Shown in pieces: positions 35,101 through 45,652 of a stretch of DNA of 64,000 bases. Every line of letters begins with the position of its first letter. The first letter of the stretch is position 1. Both the position numbers and the translations under genes were made by a program. This DNA comes from Exaiptasia diaphana (Eukaryota > Cnidaria > Anthozoa > Actiniaria > Aiptasiidae). Location of the stretch: NCBI RefSeq assembly GCF_001417965.1, contig NW_018388036.1, positions 489,169 through 553,168 of the forward strand, read 5' to 3'. The notes beneath the pieces are model-generated. The model searched no databases. It was not told where the DNA came from and saw only the letters and a list, made by a program, of their open reading frames with translations.

Positions 35101-36663
35101 GAAGGTCGTGGGTTCGAATCCCAGCGAGGTCGGAAATTAATTTTTCCGAATTTATTCCTAAGGGACTTCTCCCGGAATTGCCTCCTTCTAAGCACTATAA
35201 CTTTCTTTCATTTCTATATCGTGTTTATCATAGTGCCATGCGGTCTTCATATTCATATCTTTACATTATTCTATTACCGCTACCTTAACATCTATTTCAC
35301 CCCGACCTGCTCCCAGTCTGGCCTTGTAGCTCAGCTGGTAGAGCATCGGTGTACAAATCCGAAGGTCGTGGGTTCGAATCCCAGTGAGGTCGGAAATTAA
35401 TTTTTCCGAATTTATTCCTAAGGGACTTCTCCCGGAATTGCCTCCTTCTAAGCACTATAACTTTCTTTCATTTCTATATCGTGTTATTGTAGTATCCGTG
35501 TGTAGTCCGACCTGATATTTGCATTTTGCATATTTCAATCACCAGGTCAGCATAACCTAAATAGAAAAGAAGGTGACGAGCAAGTTATGGAGGTCGAGAA
35601 GATCATTAGGCATCCAAACTACAACGAACGCGAAAACCACAAATATGATTATGACATAGCGCTGATGAAACTAAAGAGGAGCATTAGATACACCGACAAG
35701 GTTCGACCAGTTTGTCTTCCAAGAAGAAATTTCCCTGCTGGGACTAATTGCTATGTTACTGGTTGGGGAGATCTTTTTGAGGGTCAAAAGAGAGGGTCCA
35801 CGTATCTTCGTCAGGTAAGCACTAGTCCTATGTCATCTACTTAAGTCCGGTTTACACGCGCTATGCTCTCACAGCGATATACACCTTTTTAATAAGTCCC
35901 GAGGTATTACGTTCTCCGCACTTGACGTCAAATTTATTCTTTTGAATTCCTTTTGTATTGCAAACATTTCAAAAGAATAAATTTGACGTCAAGTGCGGAG
36001 AAAACAATACCTCGGGACTTATTAAAAGGGTGTATAGATGACGATTTTGGTGCTGGTTGAGGGCACCAGATATTTGATTGATTTTTCGCTCTAGAGATAG
36101 TTACCATGCCTGGCATTTCGTTTGAATAAAGTGAACATAGTCATGACATCGATTAAACATACTTTGCCGTTTTGGAAAGAATAAATTAAATGTGTTACAA
36201 TTAAAACCATAGTCACGAAATGTTTTATTTTGGTTTGTTAGTTTGTTGTTGTTGTTGTTTTTTGTTTGTTTGTTTGTTTGTTTGTTTGATTGTTGTTGTT
36301 GTTTCTTTTGTTTTTTGTTTTTTGTTTTTTTCAAAATCGACTATAAACTCAACGCTTATAAACTCTACTTGCTTTTCTCAAATCCTTTTCTAGGCCAGGA
36401 TTCCATTGGTTTCTGAAAACGAATGTCGTAAGTACAACTGGCTTACTTCACGCATGATCTGTGCTGGCTTTAGGAACGGAGGTACCGACTCATGCCAGGG
36501 TGATAGTGGTGGTCCGCTGGTCTGTAAGAACCGATCTGGTGTCTGGGATCTCGCTGGAGTTGTGAGCTTTGGAGCAGGCTGCGCGCGCCCTCGTACATAT
36601 GGAGTGTATGCCGATGTGGTGGACCTTAAAGAGTGGGTTGAAAGAACCATGAGAAGTAACTAA
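32158..36663 (+). CDS. P5: secreted trypsin-like serine protease (S1A)
   Basis: Exons 32158-32212, 32974-33189, 35546-35814 and 36394-36663 give 269 residues in phases 1, 1, 0. The signal peptide is [18 protein letters not shown]. The propeptide with Cys (VRCGTK) ends at Arg before IVNG. The triad is His in VTASHC, Asp in YDYDIALM and Ser in CQGDSGGP. Asp189 and Gly193 are standard. The second coding intron (33190-35545) holds the 2.1-kb SINE array, and the last holds a foldback element (35878-36035). Splice sites on both sides of the array remain canonical. An AATAAA lies near 36676. It is closest to P4, with exon 5 also close to P6. Confidence 0.9.
33380..35480. repeat. Tandem array of a 260-bp tRNA-derived SINE, inverted halves
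   Basis: There are eight units of about 260 bp, nearly identical. Five are in minus orientation with tRNA-like heads at 33521-33592, 33781-33852, 34041-34112, 34301-34372 and 34561-34632. Three are in plus orientation with heads at 34800-34871, 35060-35131 and 35320-35391. Each head has an A box (TAGCTCAGCTGGTAGAGC) and a B box (GGTTCGAATCC), followed within about 15 bases by a T-run. An undetermined base (34684) marks the inversion point. The array is bounded by a 14-bp direct repeat, GTGTTATTGTAGTA, at 33366-33379 and 35481-35494. The anticodon stem has a mismatch and the loop gives ACA, so these are tRNA-like SINE heads rather than credible working tRNAs. It lies in the second coding intron of P5. 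Confidence 0.85.
35878..36035. repeat. Foldback MITE
   Basis: The arms of about 65 bp (ACACCTTTTTAATAAGTCCC, CGAGGTATT, CACTTGACGTCAAATTTATT and complements) are almost perfect. It lies in the last intron of P5. Confidence 0.85.
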
Positions 36664-36834
36664 TACAGAAGCCTCAAATAAATGATTGAACTGAACCGTG
36701 TTGTTTACTCGATTTTATTATTTCAATTTAAGAGTTGTACACTATCGTTAGAGCAAAGATTGTGATTCGATGAAATAACAAAAAAACGAAGATGTCCAGC
36801 AGTAGAAGAGTAGTCATTGTTTAACATAATCCTA

Positions 36835-37390
36835 TAAGGGACGGTCCATTTGATTTTTGTAGGGGGGAGGATGGGAGGGGGGGTGAGTTAAATCCAAAAA
36901 TAAATATCGAGCAAGCTCTCCAACCTAAAAAAATAATATGGCGAAAAAAATATCGAGCATGGATAGTACCGCCTTTTTTAAAACCAAATGAAATATTCAT
37001 CTCTTCCACCCCCTTCTTCTTAAAATTTCACATAAATTTGATTCCTTTTATATGCTCTCGATTCCCCTCAAAATGCTGAAAATCGCATTTCTTAGAGTTA
37101 TTATCAAAATTTTCTGGGGGGACCCCCTACCCCCCTTATTACGGTAGTACCGTCTTTTTAAACCAAATGAAATATTCAACTCTTCAATCCCCTACTTCGT
37201 AGCAGGAGGTGGAAAAAGAAATATTCACGAATAATTAAANTCCACGCTCATAAATTTAATCCCTTTTTATATGCTCTCGATGACTCTCAAAATGCTAGAA
37301 ATCGCATTTAATGGAGTTATTATTTCAAAATGTTCCGGGGAGGACCCCCACACACCCCTTACATTGTATAAAACAATAACTTCAACTTTA
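36835..37390. repeat. Dispersed repeat with internal duplication
   Basis: It contains two tandem sub-copies (about 36955-37140 and 37141-37375) with GTACCG, AACCAAATGAAATATTCA and ATGCTCTCGAT blocks, plus C/G runs. It is related, inverted, to 2500-2765. It is absent from the equivalent spacer after P6, so it inserted after the duplication. The rest of this P5-P6 spacer shows nothing else clear. Confidence 0.6.
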
Positions 37391-37870
37391 TTTGAATTAA
37401 TTTGACTAGGAATTTCCGTGTATATATTGCAGCTTTTAAAGTAGCTACAACTCTTCTAACCCATGATAATTCACAGCTATTTGAGAAATTAAAAACCAAG
37501 AAAGATTATAATCTATTAATTTATTTTAATAAATAATTTGTGTGAAAATTTCGTTGGTTCGGCTGTATTTCTGTCACCGAAAGTAGCCCGCAGCCATTCT
37601 TTACAAAGTTCACTTGCGTCACTTTTTTTCCTATATTATACTAGTATTGAACAGTGTCGCCTTTGTCGGTTTGATTTCACATCTCATGACGAGTGTTTGA
37701 AAAATAATGTAAGAACTAAACATTTTTCGGAGCACAGTCCGCATTTTTAAATGGATTCTTTCAGCTTCGACGGTTTGTTTCTGCCAAGCAAAATCGTCTT
37801 ACTCAGTGAACCATACTTTGAAGGCAACTTACTGGTAGCCAACATCATGATATATCTGACACATTTGACA

Positions 37871-38056
37871 TGACCTGTTTAGCAGTTCTATACATAAAAG
37901 CTAGATTCATGAGTCAAAATCTGTTGTATCTGCCAAGCAAAATCTTCTTACTTGATGAACCATATTGGAAAACCACCATAATGATTTGTCTAAAATTTAT
38001 CAGTGCGAACTAGAATCAGTGAGATCCAGATCATTTCGTCGCTGTTTGGTAGAAAG
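37871..38056 (+). promoter_or_regulatory. P6 promoter blocks and non-coding first exon
   Basis: CATGACCTG (37871) and TACATAAAAGC (37891) form a distal block. A second block with CCACCATAATGATTTGTC leads to the exon that ends GGTAGAAAG|GTATTG at 38056. The proximal block lacks the CATAAAA present in P7. Confidence 0.5.
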
Positions 38057-38210
38057 GTATTGTATTATAAACACTTAAAATTCATTTTATATGTACTCCT
38101 ATAGTTGATTCAAATTATGACGGATTTTTTTATATTCATAATATCAGATAGATATTAGGACTAATGAAACTATTTTTGATTGCATCCCAAGTAAATCGAT
38201 ATTTTACGAG

Positions 38211-40817
38211 ATGAAGTTGTTTGGCGTATCTCTGCTGCTTCTGGGGGCTTTGTGCTTCGCCGAAGGTAAGTTGACAAAGCCTTTCACATATGAATTTGTG
38301 CTCAGTTCATTTCAGTAGAGTTTGTAATAAACAGTTAAAATCCGCTGAAGTACATAGAACGAGTACCTTCTTATCTCCTCTAAACAGTCCTCCTAAACAT
38401 TTTTTAATTTTTATAAGCGATAATAGAAGTATTTGTCCCTTTTCTAAAAAGAAAATGAAAAACCGGCTTTTAAGATATTTTAGAGGCTATGAAAAGTGCA
38501 AGGACTACAGCCACCATCATGCTTTGCTTCACGATATGGCGTCGCTGGACATTGCCTGTTTTTGGATGTCGACCGTTTTGCTCGTTGGTGGATAAGCTGA
38601 TTCGTAGGTGAAACAGCAATCCCAATGACGATTTAATAACCGACTTTAATTAAGTAATAGAAGATTTTTTCCGTGACTATACCGGTGAAATAGAGCACGC
38701 GTGATGTTGGGAGAGACACGAGAAAAGTTTTAAAGAGTGACGAGTGACTTTTAACTTTTTCGAGTGCCTCTAGTCCCAACATCACAAGTGCTCTATTTCA
38801 CCGGTAGAGTCACCGGAAAAATCTTCGATTCTATTACTTTTATGATATAGCATTTTGAAATTTTGATAAAACTGTATAGTTTTATTTTAAGATGAATACA
38901 AATATTCTCCTTACATTGAGAAAGGTAGAAAAAGTACAAAAAAGAGTCAAGTGTGGAACAAAGGTCAGAGGAAAGCAAAGGATTGTTGGTGGAAGCATAG
39001 CTAGGAGGGGTTCTTGGCCATGGCAGGTAGCCGTAGGAAAACGCAGCGGGAGCAACCCATTTTGTGGTGGAAGTATCATCGCACCTAATTGGATTGTCAC
39101 TGCTGCTCATTGTTTTCGACCAAATCCGAGTCCTCAACACTACATTGTCACAGCCGGTAAGCTCTCTGAATTAACAACATTTATTAAGGTAATTTCCATG
39201 AACGTCATCTTTTTGGAGTGGAAAAATGAATACGCTGTCGATAGAAATATCAAGATGGCGGATAGTTTACAAGGCCAACGGAGGATGAAGCTTCGTGGTG
39301 ACTATCAATACAGATTGTCGGGGAAGTTTCAATATAAAACGTCCGTCACTTCAGTTTGTACTTCCGTCAATTCCATAGTGTGTCTCGCCGTGACTGCACA
39401 CTCTAGGAAAAGCAACCATAGAGTGCAAGCAAAAAGATAATATACATTATTCATCCTACCACCAAAGGAACATCGAAAAGTGACCATTTTAGTAGGGTGG
39501 TAGTTTTAGTAATTGTGCAAAAAATTAAACGTATGAGGGTTTAATTCGCCGGGACATAATTATCTTGCCGTAAGGGAGAGGTCGTAATAAGTGGGTGGCC
39601 GTAAGGCAGGGCTTCAATGTGCTTTGCTTCATGTATCCTTGTGTAGTCCGGTCTGATAATCACATTTTGCATATGTCAAACATCAGGTGAACACAACCTC
39701 AGGAAAAAAGAACGTGACGAGCAAGTTATGGAGGTCGAGAAGATCATTAGGCATCCAAACTACAACGAACTCGAAAACCACAAATATGACAATGACATTG
39801 CGCTGATGAAACTGAAGAGGAGCATTAAATACAACGCCAAAGTTCGACCCGTTTGCCTACCAAGTCGAAGTTTCCCTGCTGGGACTAATTGCTATGTTAC
39901 TGGTTGGGGAAGAGTTCAAGAGAAGAAAGTGGGTGGGTCCTCGATACTTCGTCAGGTAAGCACTAGTCCTCCTTTACTGACTTCCCAAGTCTCGATCACA
40001 CATGCTAATCCTCCATCGATTTTGATGCGATTGTTGTGAAAGCAAGAGCGGGCGTTGCTATTACCTTGAGTTACATGATATGGAAATGCAGGAAAGTTTT
40101 AGGGTTTAGAAAGAGGTTATTCCGATAGAAGGATATTAATTGATGACCTCACTGAGGTTCGAATCCAAAACCTTCAGATTTCCACTACCGATGCTCTGCC
40201 AGCTGAGTTGCAAGGTCAGCCTGGGAGCAGGTTGGTGTGAATATATAATGTTATGTTGCGGATATGAAAAAAAAAAACATTCTAAGAACTATAAACTTCT
40301 TTTATTTTCCTATCATGTGTCATGTCCTCGCATTTATATATATATTGCCTGGAGTTACCGCCTCAGGGTCTGAATGGGGTTAATTTTCTGACTACCGACA
40401 AGAACATTTTTACCTGTTTCTTGTTTTCATTTTTTAACAAACCAAAGCAACAATATTTTTTCTTACTTTTTCCAAAGTCGACGGAAAATTACCATAAACT
40501 CAATGCATGTAAACTCTACTTGTTTTTTGTCAAATCCTTTTTTCTAGGCTAGGGTTCCCTTGGTATCTGAAAAAGAATGTCGTAAGTACAACAGGCTTAC
40601 TTCACGCATGCTCTGTGCTGGCTTTAAGAAAGGAGGTACCGACGCATGCAAGGGTGACAGTGGTGGTCCGCTGGTCTGTAAGAACCGATCTGGTGTCTGG
40701 GATCTCGTTGGAGTTGTGAGCTTCGGAAGGGGTTGCGCGCGCCCTCGTACATATGGAGTGTATGCCAATGTGTGGGAGCTTAAAGAATGGATCGAAAGAA
40801 ACATGAGAAGTAACTAA
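38211..40817 (+). CDS. P6: secreted trypsin-like serine protease (S1A)
   Basis: Exons 38211-38265, 38929-39156, 39687-39955 and 40548-40817 give 273 residues in phases 1, 1, 0. The signal peptide is [18 protein letters not shown]. The activation site is Arg before IVGG. The triad is His in VTAAHC, Asp in YDNDIALM and Ser in CKGDSGGP. Asp189 and Gly193 are standard. The His-exon acceptor is uncertain: a MITE (38653-38840) sits just upstream, and the original TTCTTTACAAAAG acceptor kept in P7 is altered here. In-frame acceptors at 38928 or 38935 would add a few basic residues to the propeptide. A decayed SINE lies in the last intron. An AATAAA lies near 40830. P7 is a very close twin. Confidence 0.88.
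38653..38840. repeat. Foldback MITE near the P6 splice acceptor
   Basis: The arms (AAGTAATAGAAGATTTTTTC, ACCGGTGAAATAGAGCAC and complements) are about 70 bp each. It lies about 90 bp upstream of the P6 His exon and is absent from the matching P7 intron. Confidence 0.85.
40077..40262 (-). repeat. Decayed tRNA-derived SINE in P6 intron
   Basis: The tRNA-like head at 40145-40217 (minus strand) and flanking tail match the 260-bp unit of the P5 array but are clearly diverged. An orthologous copy sits in the same intron of P7. Confidence 0.75.
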
Positions 40818-41625
40818 TGCAGAAGTTTCAAATAAATGATTGAACTGAACCGTGTTGTTTACTCGATTTTGTTATTTCTATTTTGTTAGAACAAAAATTG
40901 TGATTCGATGAAATAACAAACAGCCAGGCAATACAACAAACGAAGGTGTCAGGCGGTAGAACAATAGTCATTGTTTAACATAATTCTACTAAAATAATTG
41001 GTATATAGCACGTGCTGTGATTGGGTAAAAAGTGTTTTTGACGAGGGTATCAAGCACGATCGCGTCATCTTTGATTATCCTGCTATCGATTAACTATTTA
41101 CAGAAAATGCATTGACGATGGTATGTAAACACTAAATTGCATATAACATTAACTTCAACTTGATTTAAATTAATTTGAGTAGGAATCTCTTGTACAGAAC
41201 GCAGCTTTCATGGTAGCTCCAACTCTTCCAAACCATGATAATTCACAGCCATTTAAGTAGAACCAAGAAATTTCAATAAATAATTTGTGCAAAAATTTCG
41301 TTGGTTGGCTGTATTTCACCAAAAGTAGCCCGCAGCAATCTCTTACAAAGTTACACTTGTGTCCACATTTTTTGCCCTATACTATACTATACTACTGAAC
41401 AATGTCACCTTCGTCGACTTGATTTAACTTGGGAAGGATCTGAATCAGGACGAGTGACTGAAAAATAACTCAACATTTTTCGGAGCACAATTCGCATTTT
41501 TAAATGGATTCTTTCAGCTTCGACGGTTTGTTTCTGCCAAGCAATATCGTCTTACTCAGTGAACCATACCTTTTGAAGGCAACTTGCTGGTAGCCAACAT
41601 CATGATTTATCTGACACATTTGACA

Positions 41626-41818
41626 TGACCTGTTTAGCAGTTCTATACATAAAAGCTAGATTCACGAGTCAAAATCTGTTGTATCTGCCAAGCAAAATCT
41701 TCTTACTTGATGAACCATATTGGAAAACCACCATAATGATTTGTCTAAAATTTATCAGTGCGACATAAAAACTAGAATCAGTGAGATCCAGATGATTTCT
41801 ACGCTGTTTGGTAGAAAG
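41626..41818 (+). promoter_or_regulatory. P7 promoter blocks and non-coding first exon
   Basis: CATGACCTG (TGACCT 41626-41631) with TACATAAAAGC forms the distal block. A proximal CATAAAA at 41764-41770 precedes the exon ending GGTAGAAAG|GTATTG at 41818. The blocks are nearly identical to those of P6 apart from the CATAAAA. Confidence 0.5.
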
Positions 41819-41982
41819 GTATTGTATTATAAACACTTAAAATTCATTTTATATGCACTCCTATAGTTGATACAAATTATGACGGATTTTTTTATATCCA
41901 TAATATCAGGTAAATTTTAGGACTAATGAAACTGTCTTTGGCTATTTTTAATTTCATCCCAAGTAGATCGACATTTTACGAG

Positions 41983-44027
41983 ATGAAATTGTTTGCTGTA
42001 TCTCTGCTGCTTCTGGGGGCTTTGTGCTTCGCCGAAGGTAAGTTGACAAAGCCTTTCACATATGAATTTGTGCTCAGTTCATTTCAGTAGAGTTTGTAAT
42101 ACACAGTTAAAATCCGCTGAAGTACATAGAACGAGTACCTTCTTATCTCCTCTAAGCAATCCTCCTAACCATTTTTTTTTTAATTTTTATAAGCAATAAT
42201 AGAAGTATTTGTCCCTTTTCTAAAAAGAAAATGAAAAACCGGCTTTTAAGATATTTTAGGGGCTATGAAAAGTGCAAGGAGTACAGCCACCATCATGCTT
42301 TGATTCACAATATGGCATCGCTGCACTTTTTGCCTATTTTTGGACGTCGACCGTTTTGCTCGTTGATGGATAAGCTGACTCGTAGGTGAAACAGCAATCC
42401 CAATGATGTAATTATTCATTCTTTACAAAAGATGAAGTCAAGTGTGGAACAAAGGTCATAGGAAAGCAAAGAATTATTGGTGGAAGCATAGCTAAGAAGG
42501 GATCTTGGCCATGGCAGGTAGCCGTAGGAAAACGTAACGGGACAAACCAATTTTGTGGTGGTAGCATTATCGTCCCTAATTGGATCGTCACTGCTGCTCA
42601 TTGTTTTCAACCAAATCCCAATTCTTCGCGTTACATTGTCACAGCCGGTAAGCTTTCTGAATTAACATCATTGATTAAGGTATTTTCTACGAACGTCATC
42701 TTTTTGGCGTGGAGAAATGAGTTATGATATTGATAGAAATATCAAGATGGCGGAGAGTTTATGGAACCAACGGAGGATGAAGCTTCGTGGTGAGTATCAA
42801 TACAGATTGTCGGGGAAGCTTCAATATAAGAATGGCCAATAGTACATCTCGCCGAGCCTGTAAACTCCTCTAAGAAAAGCTACTATAGAGTGAAAGACAA
42901 GAAAATAATATACATTGTTCATTCGGGCAAAAAATAGACATCGAAAAGTGACTGTTTTAACGTGCTGTCTGTAGTTCGGTCTGATAATCGCATTTTGCAT
43001 ATGGCAATCATCAGGTCAGCACAACATCAGGAGAGAAGAAGGTGACAAGCAAGTTATGGAGATCGAGGAGATCTTCCTGCATCCAAACTACAGCAGACAA
43101 AATGATGACTATGACATTGCTCTGATGAAGCTGAAACAAAATGTGACATACAATGACAAGGTTCGGCCTGTTTGCCTACCAAGACGAAGTTTCCCTACTG
43201 GAACTAATTGCTATGTTACTGGCTGGGGAATAATTGACAAGCACAAAAAGGGAGGCCCCTCGAAACTTCGTCAGGTAAGAACTTTCCAAATCACGCTAAC
43301 ACAATTTTGATGCCGACTTACAGTGATATTTAGTGCGATTGTTGTGAAATCAATTACATGATGTAGAAATAAACGAAAGTTATGGGATTTAGAAAGAGGT
43401 TATTCCGGGAGAAGGAAATTAGTTTCCCACCTCGCTGTATTTCGAACCCACGACTCGGATTTGTACTTATAACGATGCTCTACCAGCTGAGCTACAATGT
43501 CAGCCTGGGAGAAGGTTGGTGTGAAATAGATATTATAAGGTTGCGGATATTCTAAGCAATATAACGTTCCTTTATTTCCATATCTTGTATCATGTCCTCT
43601 TTAAATATATTGCCCGGAGCTACCGGTTTCTTGTTTTCAGTTTTTTAACAGACCATAGCAAGAAAATGTTTTCTTAATTTTTCCAAAAGTCGATGGAAAA
43701 TTACTATAAACGCAATGCTTGTAATCGTTACTTGTTTTTTGGCAAATCCTTTTATAGGCTATGGTTCCCTTGGTTTCTAGAAATGAATGTCGTAAGGTCC
43801 ACAGACCGCGGATTACTACACGTATGATCTGTGCTGGCTTTATAAATGGAAGTGTCGACGCATGTGCGGGTGATAGTGGTGGTCCGCTGGTCTGTAAGAA
43901 CCGATCTGGTGTCTGGGATCTCGCTGGAGTTGTGAGCTTTGGAAAAGAGTGCCCTGGTACATATGGAGTGTACGCCAATGTGAAGGCCCTTAAAGGCTGG
44001 ATCGAGAGTACTATGAGCAGTAACTAA
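41983..44027 (+). CDS. P7: secreted trypsin-like serine protease (S1A)
   Basis: Exons 41983-42037, 42432-42647, 43015-43274 and 43758-44027 give 266 residues in phases 1, 1, 0. The signal peptide is [18 protein letters not shown]. The activation site is Arg before IIGG. The triad is His in VTAAHC, Asp in DDYDIALM and Ser in CAGDSGGP. Asp189 and Gly193 are standard. Odd feature: the loop after Trp/Phe215 reads SFGKECPGTYGV instead of [14 protein letters not shown], so two residues after Cys220 are missing and the usual Gly219 is Glu. This reshapes the entrance of the S1 pocket. A decayed SINE is in the last intron. An AATAAA lies near 44040. It is a twin of P6 by recent segmental duplication. 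Confidence 0.92.
43360..43572 (-). repeat. Decayed tRNA-derived SINE in P7 intron
   Basis: The tRNA-like head at about 43428-43501 (minus strand) keeps GAGCTACAATGTC and TTCGAACCCACGA. It has the same orientation and intron position as the P6 copy. Confidence 0.75.
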
Positions 44028-44338
44028 TACACAAGCTCCAAATAAATGATTGGACTGAAGCGTGATGTTTTATTACTCTTATTTATAATCAGATTGGTCT
44101 TATTTATGTCGGCGTTTTGTTAGTTGCATAGACTCATTATTTAAATGTTCGGCATTTAATCATAATGTATCATTTCCATAATTGTGTAAAGTTGTTTTCA
44201 CTTTTGGATGAAATTTGTGGGTCTATAGCCAATTTTCCCATTTAATGAACAATACTCGTAACATACGCTAATAAATGTAGGAATATAATTAAATTATAAG
44301 TAGAGTAAAAGCGACCATCATTAAACTAACATCCTAAT

Positions 44339-44802
44339 TTCAATTAAAACCCCCGCTCCATTTTCCCTGGTAGTCGGGGACACATTCACTGTTAAAACTC
44401 CCGCTACTGTGGCCCCGCTATTTTGGTCTATTGTTAAGACCTTTCAATCAAATTTTCTGTGATGACAGGGTTTTGTATAATCCTTTCACATTTGCGTTAT
44501 AATACAGCATGAGGCTAACTGGACGGAAATAAACATGTGTAATAAGTTTCTTTTAAAAAATTTTCATGCTTTCATACCAATGCTTTCGGCGTATTTCTCA
44601 AGATAGCCAAATTCTAGTTTCCAGTCTCATACATGTTCAAACGAGAGTTAAAATCCCGGCTCTTTGCCCCGCTTCGAAAGTAATTCACCAAAATCCCGAC
44701 ACCCCGGGGCAATCTTGCTGTTAAAAGCAAGTTAAAAACACGTCACGTCACCGTTCAGTGCCCCGCTAGCCCCGGGGGTCAGGGGCGGGGGTTTCAATTG
44801 AC
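44339..44802. repeat. MITE with CAATTAAAACCCCCGC ends
   Basis: The inverted ends TCAATTAAAACCCCCGCTCC-like and GGGGCGGGGGTTTCAATTGA bound about 0.46 kb of non-coding sequence. Confidence 0.65.
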
Positions 44803-45369
44803 TAGTGCATAACAGTCTTATACGAAATCAAACCAAAGTCAAACAGATTGATTTTCAAAATACTCTGTGTTGCTTTATTTACTATGAAATTCTTGTATTG
44901 ATGCTACCACTTTTATTTGTGTCAAGGTTTTTAAAAGAAATTAAAAAAATATTGCACACTCACACAAATTATTTTAGGCCCAAAATATTGGTACCTTCAT
45001 GACGCAGATCAAACCCAAACTTGTAATGCTCTAAACTTTCATCGTATTGTAAATGGATAAATATTTGACAGGAGGCATTTTGTAAATCTTATTTGTTTGT
45101 CGTTATCGTTGTCAATACAATGCCGATAAAGCCAGAGTATGTATAGTTCGATTTCTCAATTTCAAATTTCCATTACTCAGCCAAACTTCAAGTGTTTAGC
45201 CATAATTTCAAACTGCAAAGAATAAATTAAGTATAAGAGGATCACATGGGCGCGCGGAGATACAGATTTTATCTTCGAGTGTTTGAAAAGATCTCTCACG
45301 AGTGAGCGTAGCGTAGTAAATTGTTTTCTTCCAGCTTTGATGTCTCAAAAATAAGCACGGAATGTTCCA

Positions 45370-45406
45370 CTCTTTTTTTTTTTGTGCGTGTGTGTTTTGT
45401 TCTGTC

Positions 45407-45459
<53 letters not shown>

Positions 45460-45492
45460 TTTTTTTTTTGTTTTTTTTTTGTTTTTTTTTTG
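45370..45492. repeat. Poly-T low-complexity tract
   Basis: About 120 bases are almost pure T with a few G. Its length is likely unreliable in the assembly. Confidence 0.9.
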
Positions 45493-45520
45493 TGATATAG
45501 TCCTAATGTTAAGTAATGTT

Positions 45521-45652
45521 TAAAGGCCGACAATGAGGACTTGACGGGGTTTCAAAGTCCGCGCAATTAGTTCCAGTCCGAGGCGCTAGCCGAGGACTGG
45601 AACTAATTGCAAGGACTTTGAAATCCCGTCAAGTCCGAATTGGAGGCCTTTG
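45521..45652. repeat. Foldback MITE
   Basis: The arms of about 60 bp contain GGACTTGACGGG, TTTCAAAGTCC and GCAATTAGTTCCAGTCC with complements, and the ends read AAAGGCC/GGCCTTT. It is non-coding. Confidence 0.85.

Noticed and set aside
33521-35391. Eight functional tRNA genes
   Set aside because: A and B boxes are good, but the anticodon stem has a mismatch, the anticodon would be ACA, and the heads are embedded in a SINE unit with decayed relatives in P6 and P7 introns.
33772-35400. Repeated 103-codon open frames in the SINE array
   Set aside because: They recur once per 260-bp unit and their C-terminal part (GLVAQLVEH...VGSNPS) is simply the tRNA-like head translated; no independent coding evidence.
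33380-35480. CRISPR-like array
   Set aside because: The regular spacing is a tandem SINE with no unique spacers between short repeats, and the genome is animal.
45345-45533. Lysine-rich minus-strand open frame
   Set aside because: It is a translation of the poly-T tract.
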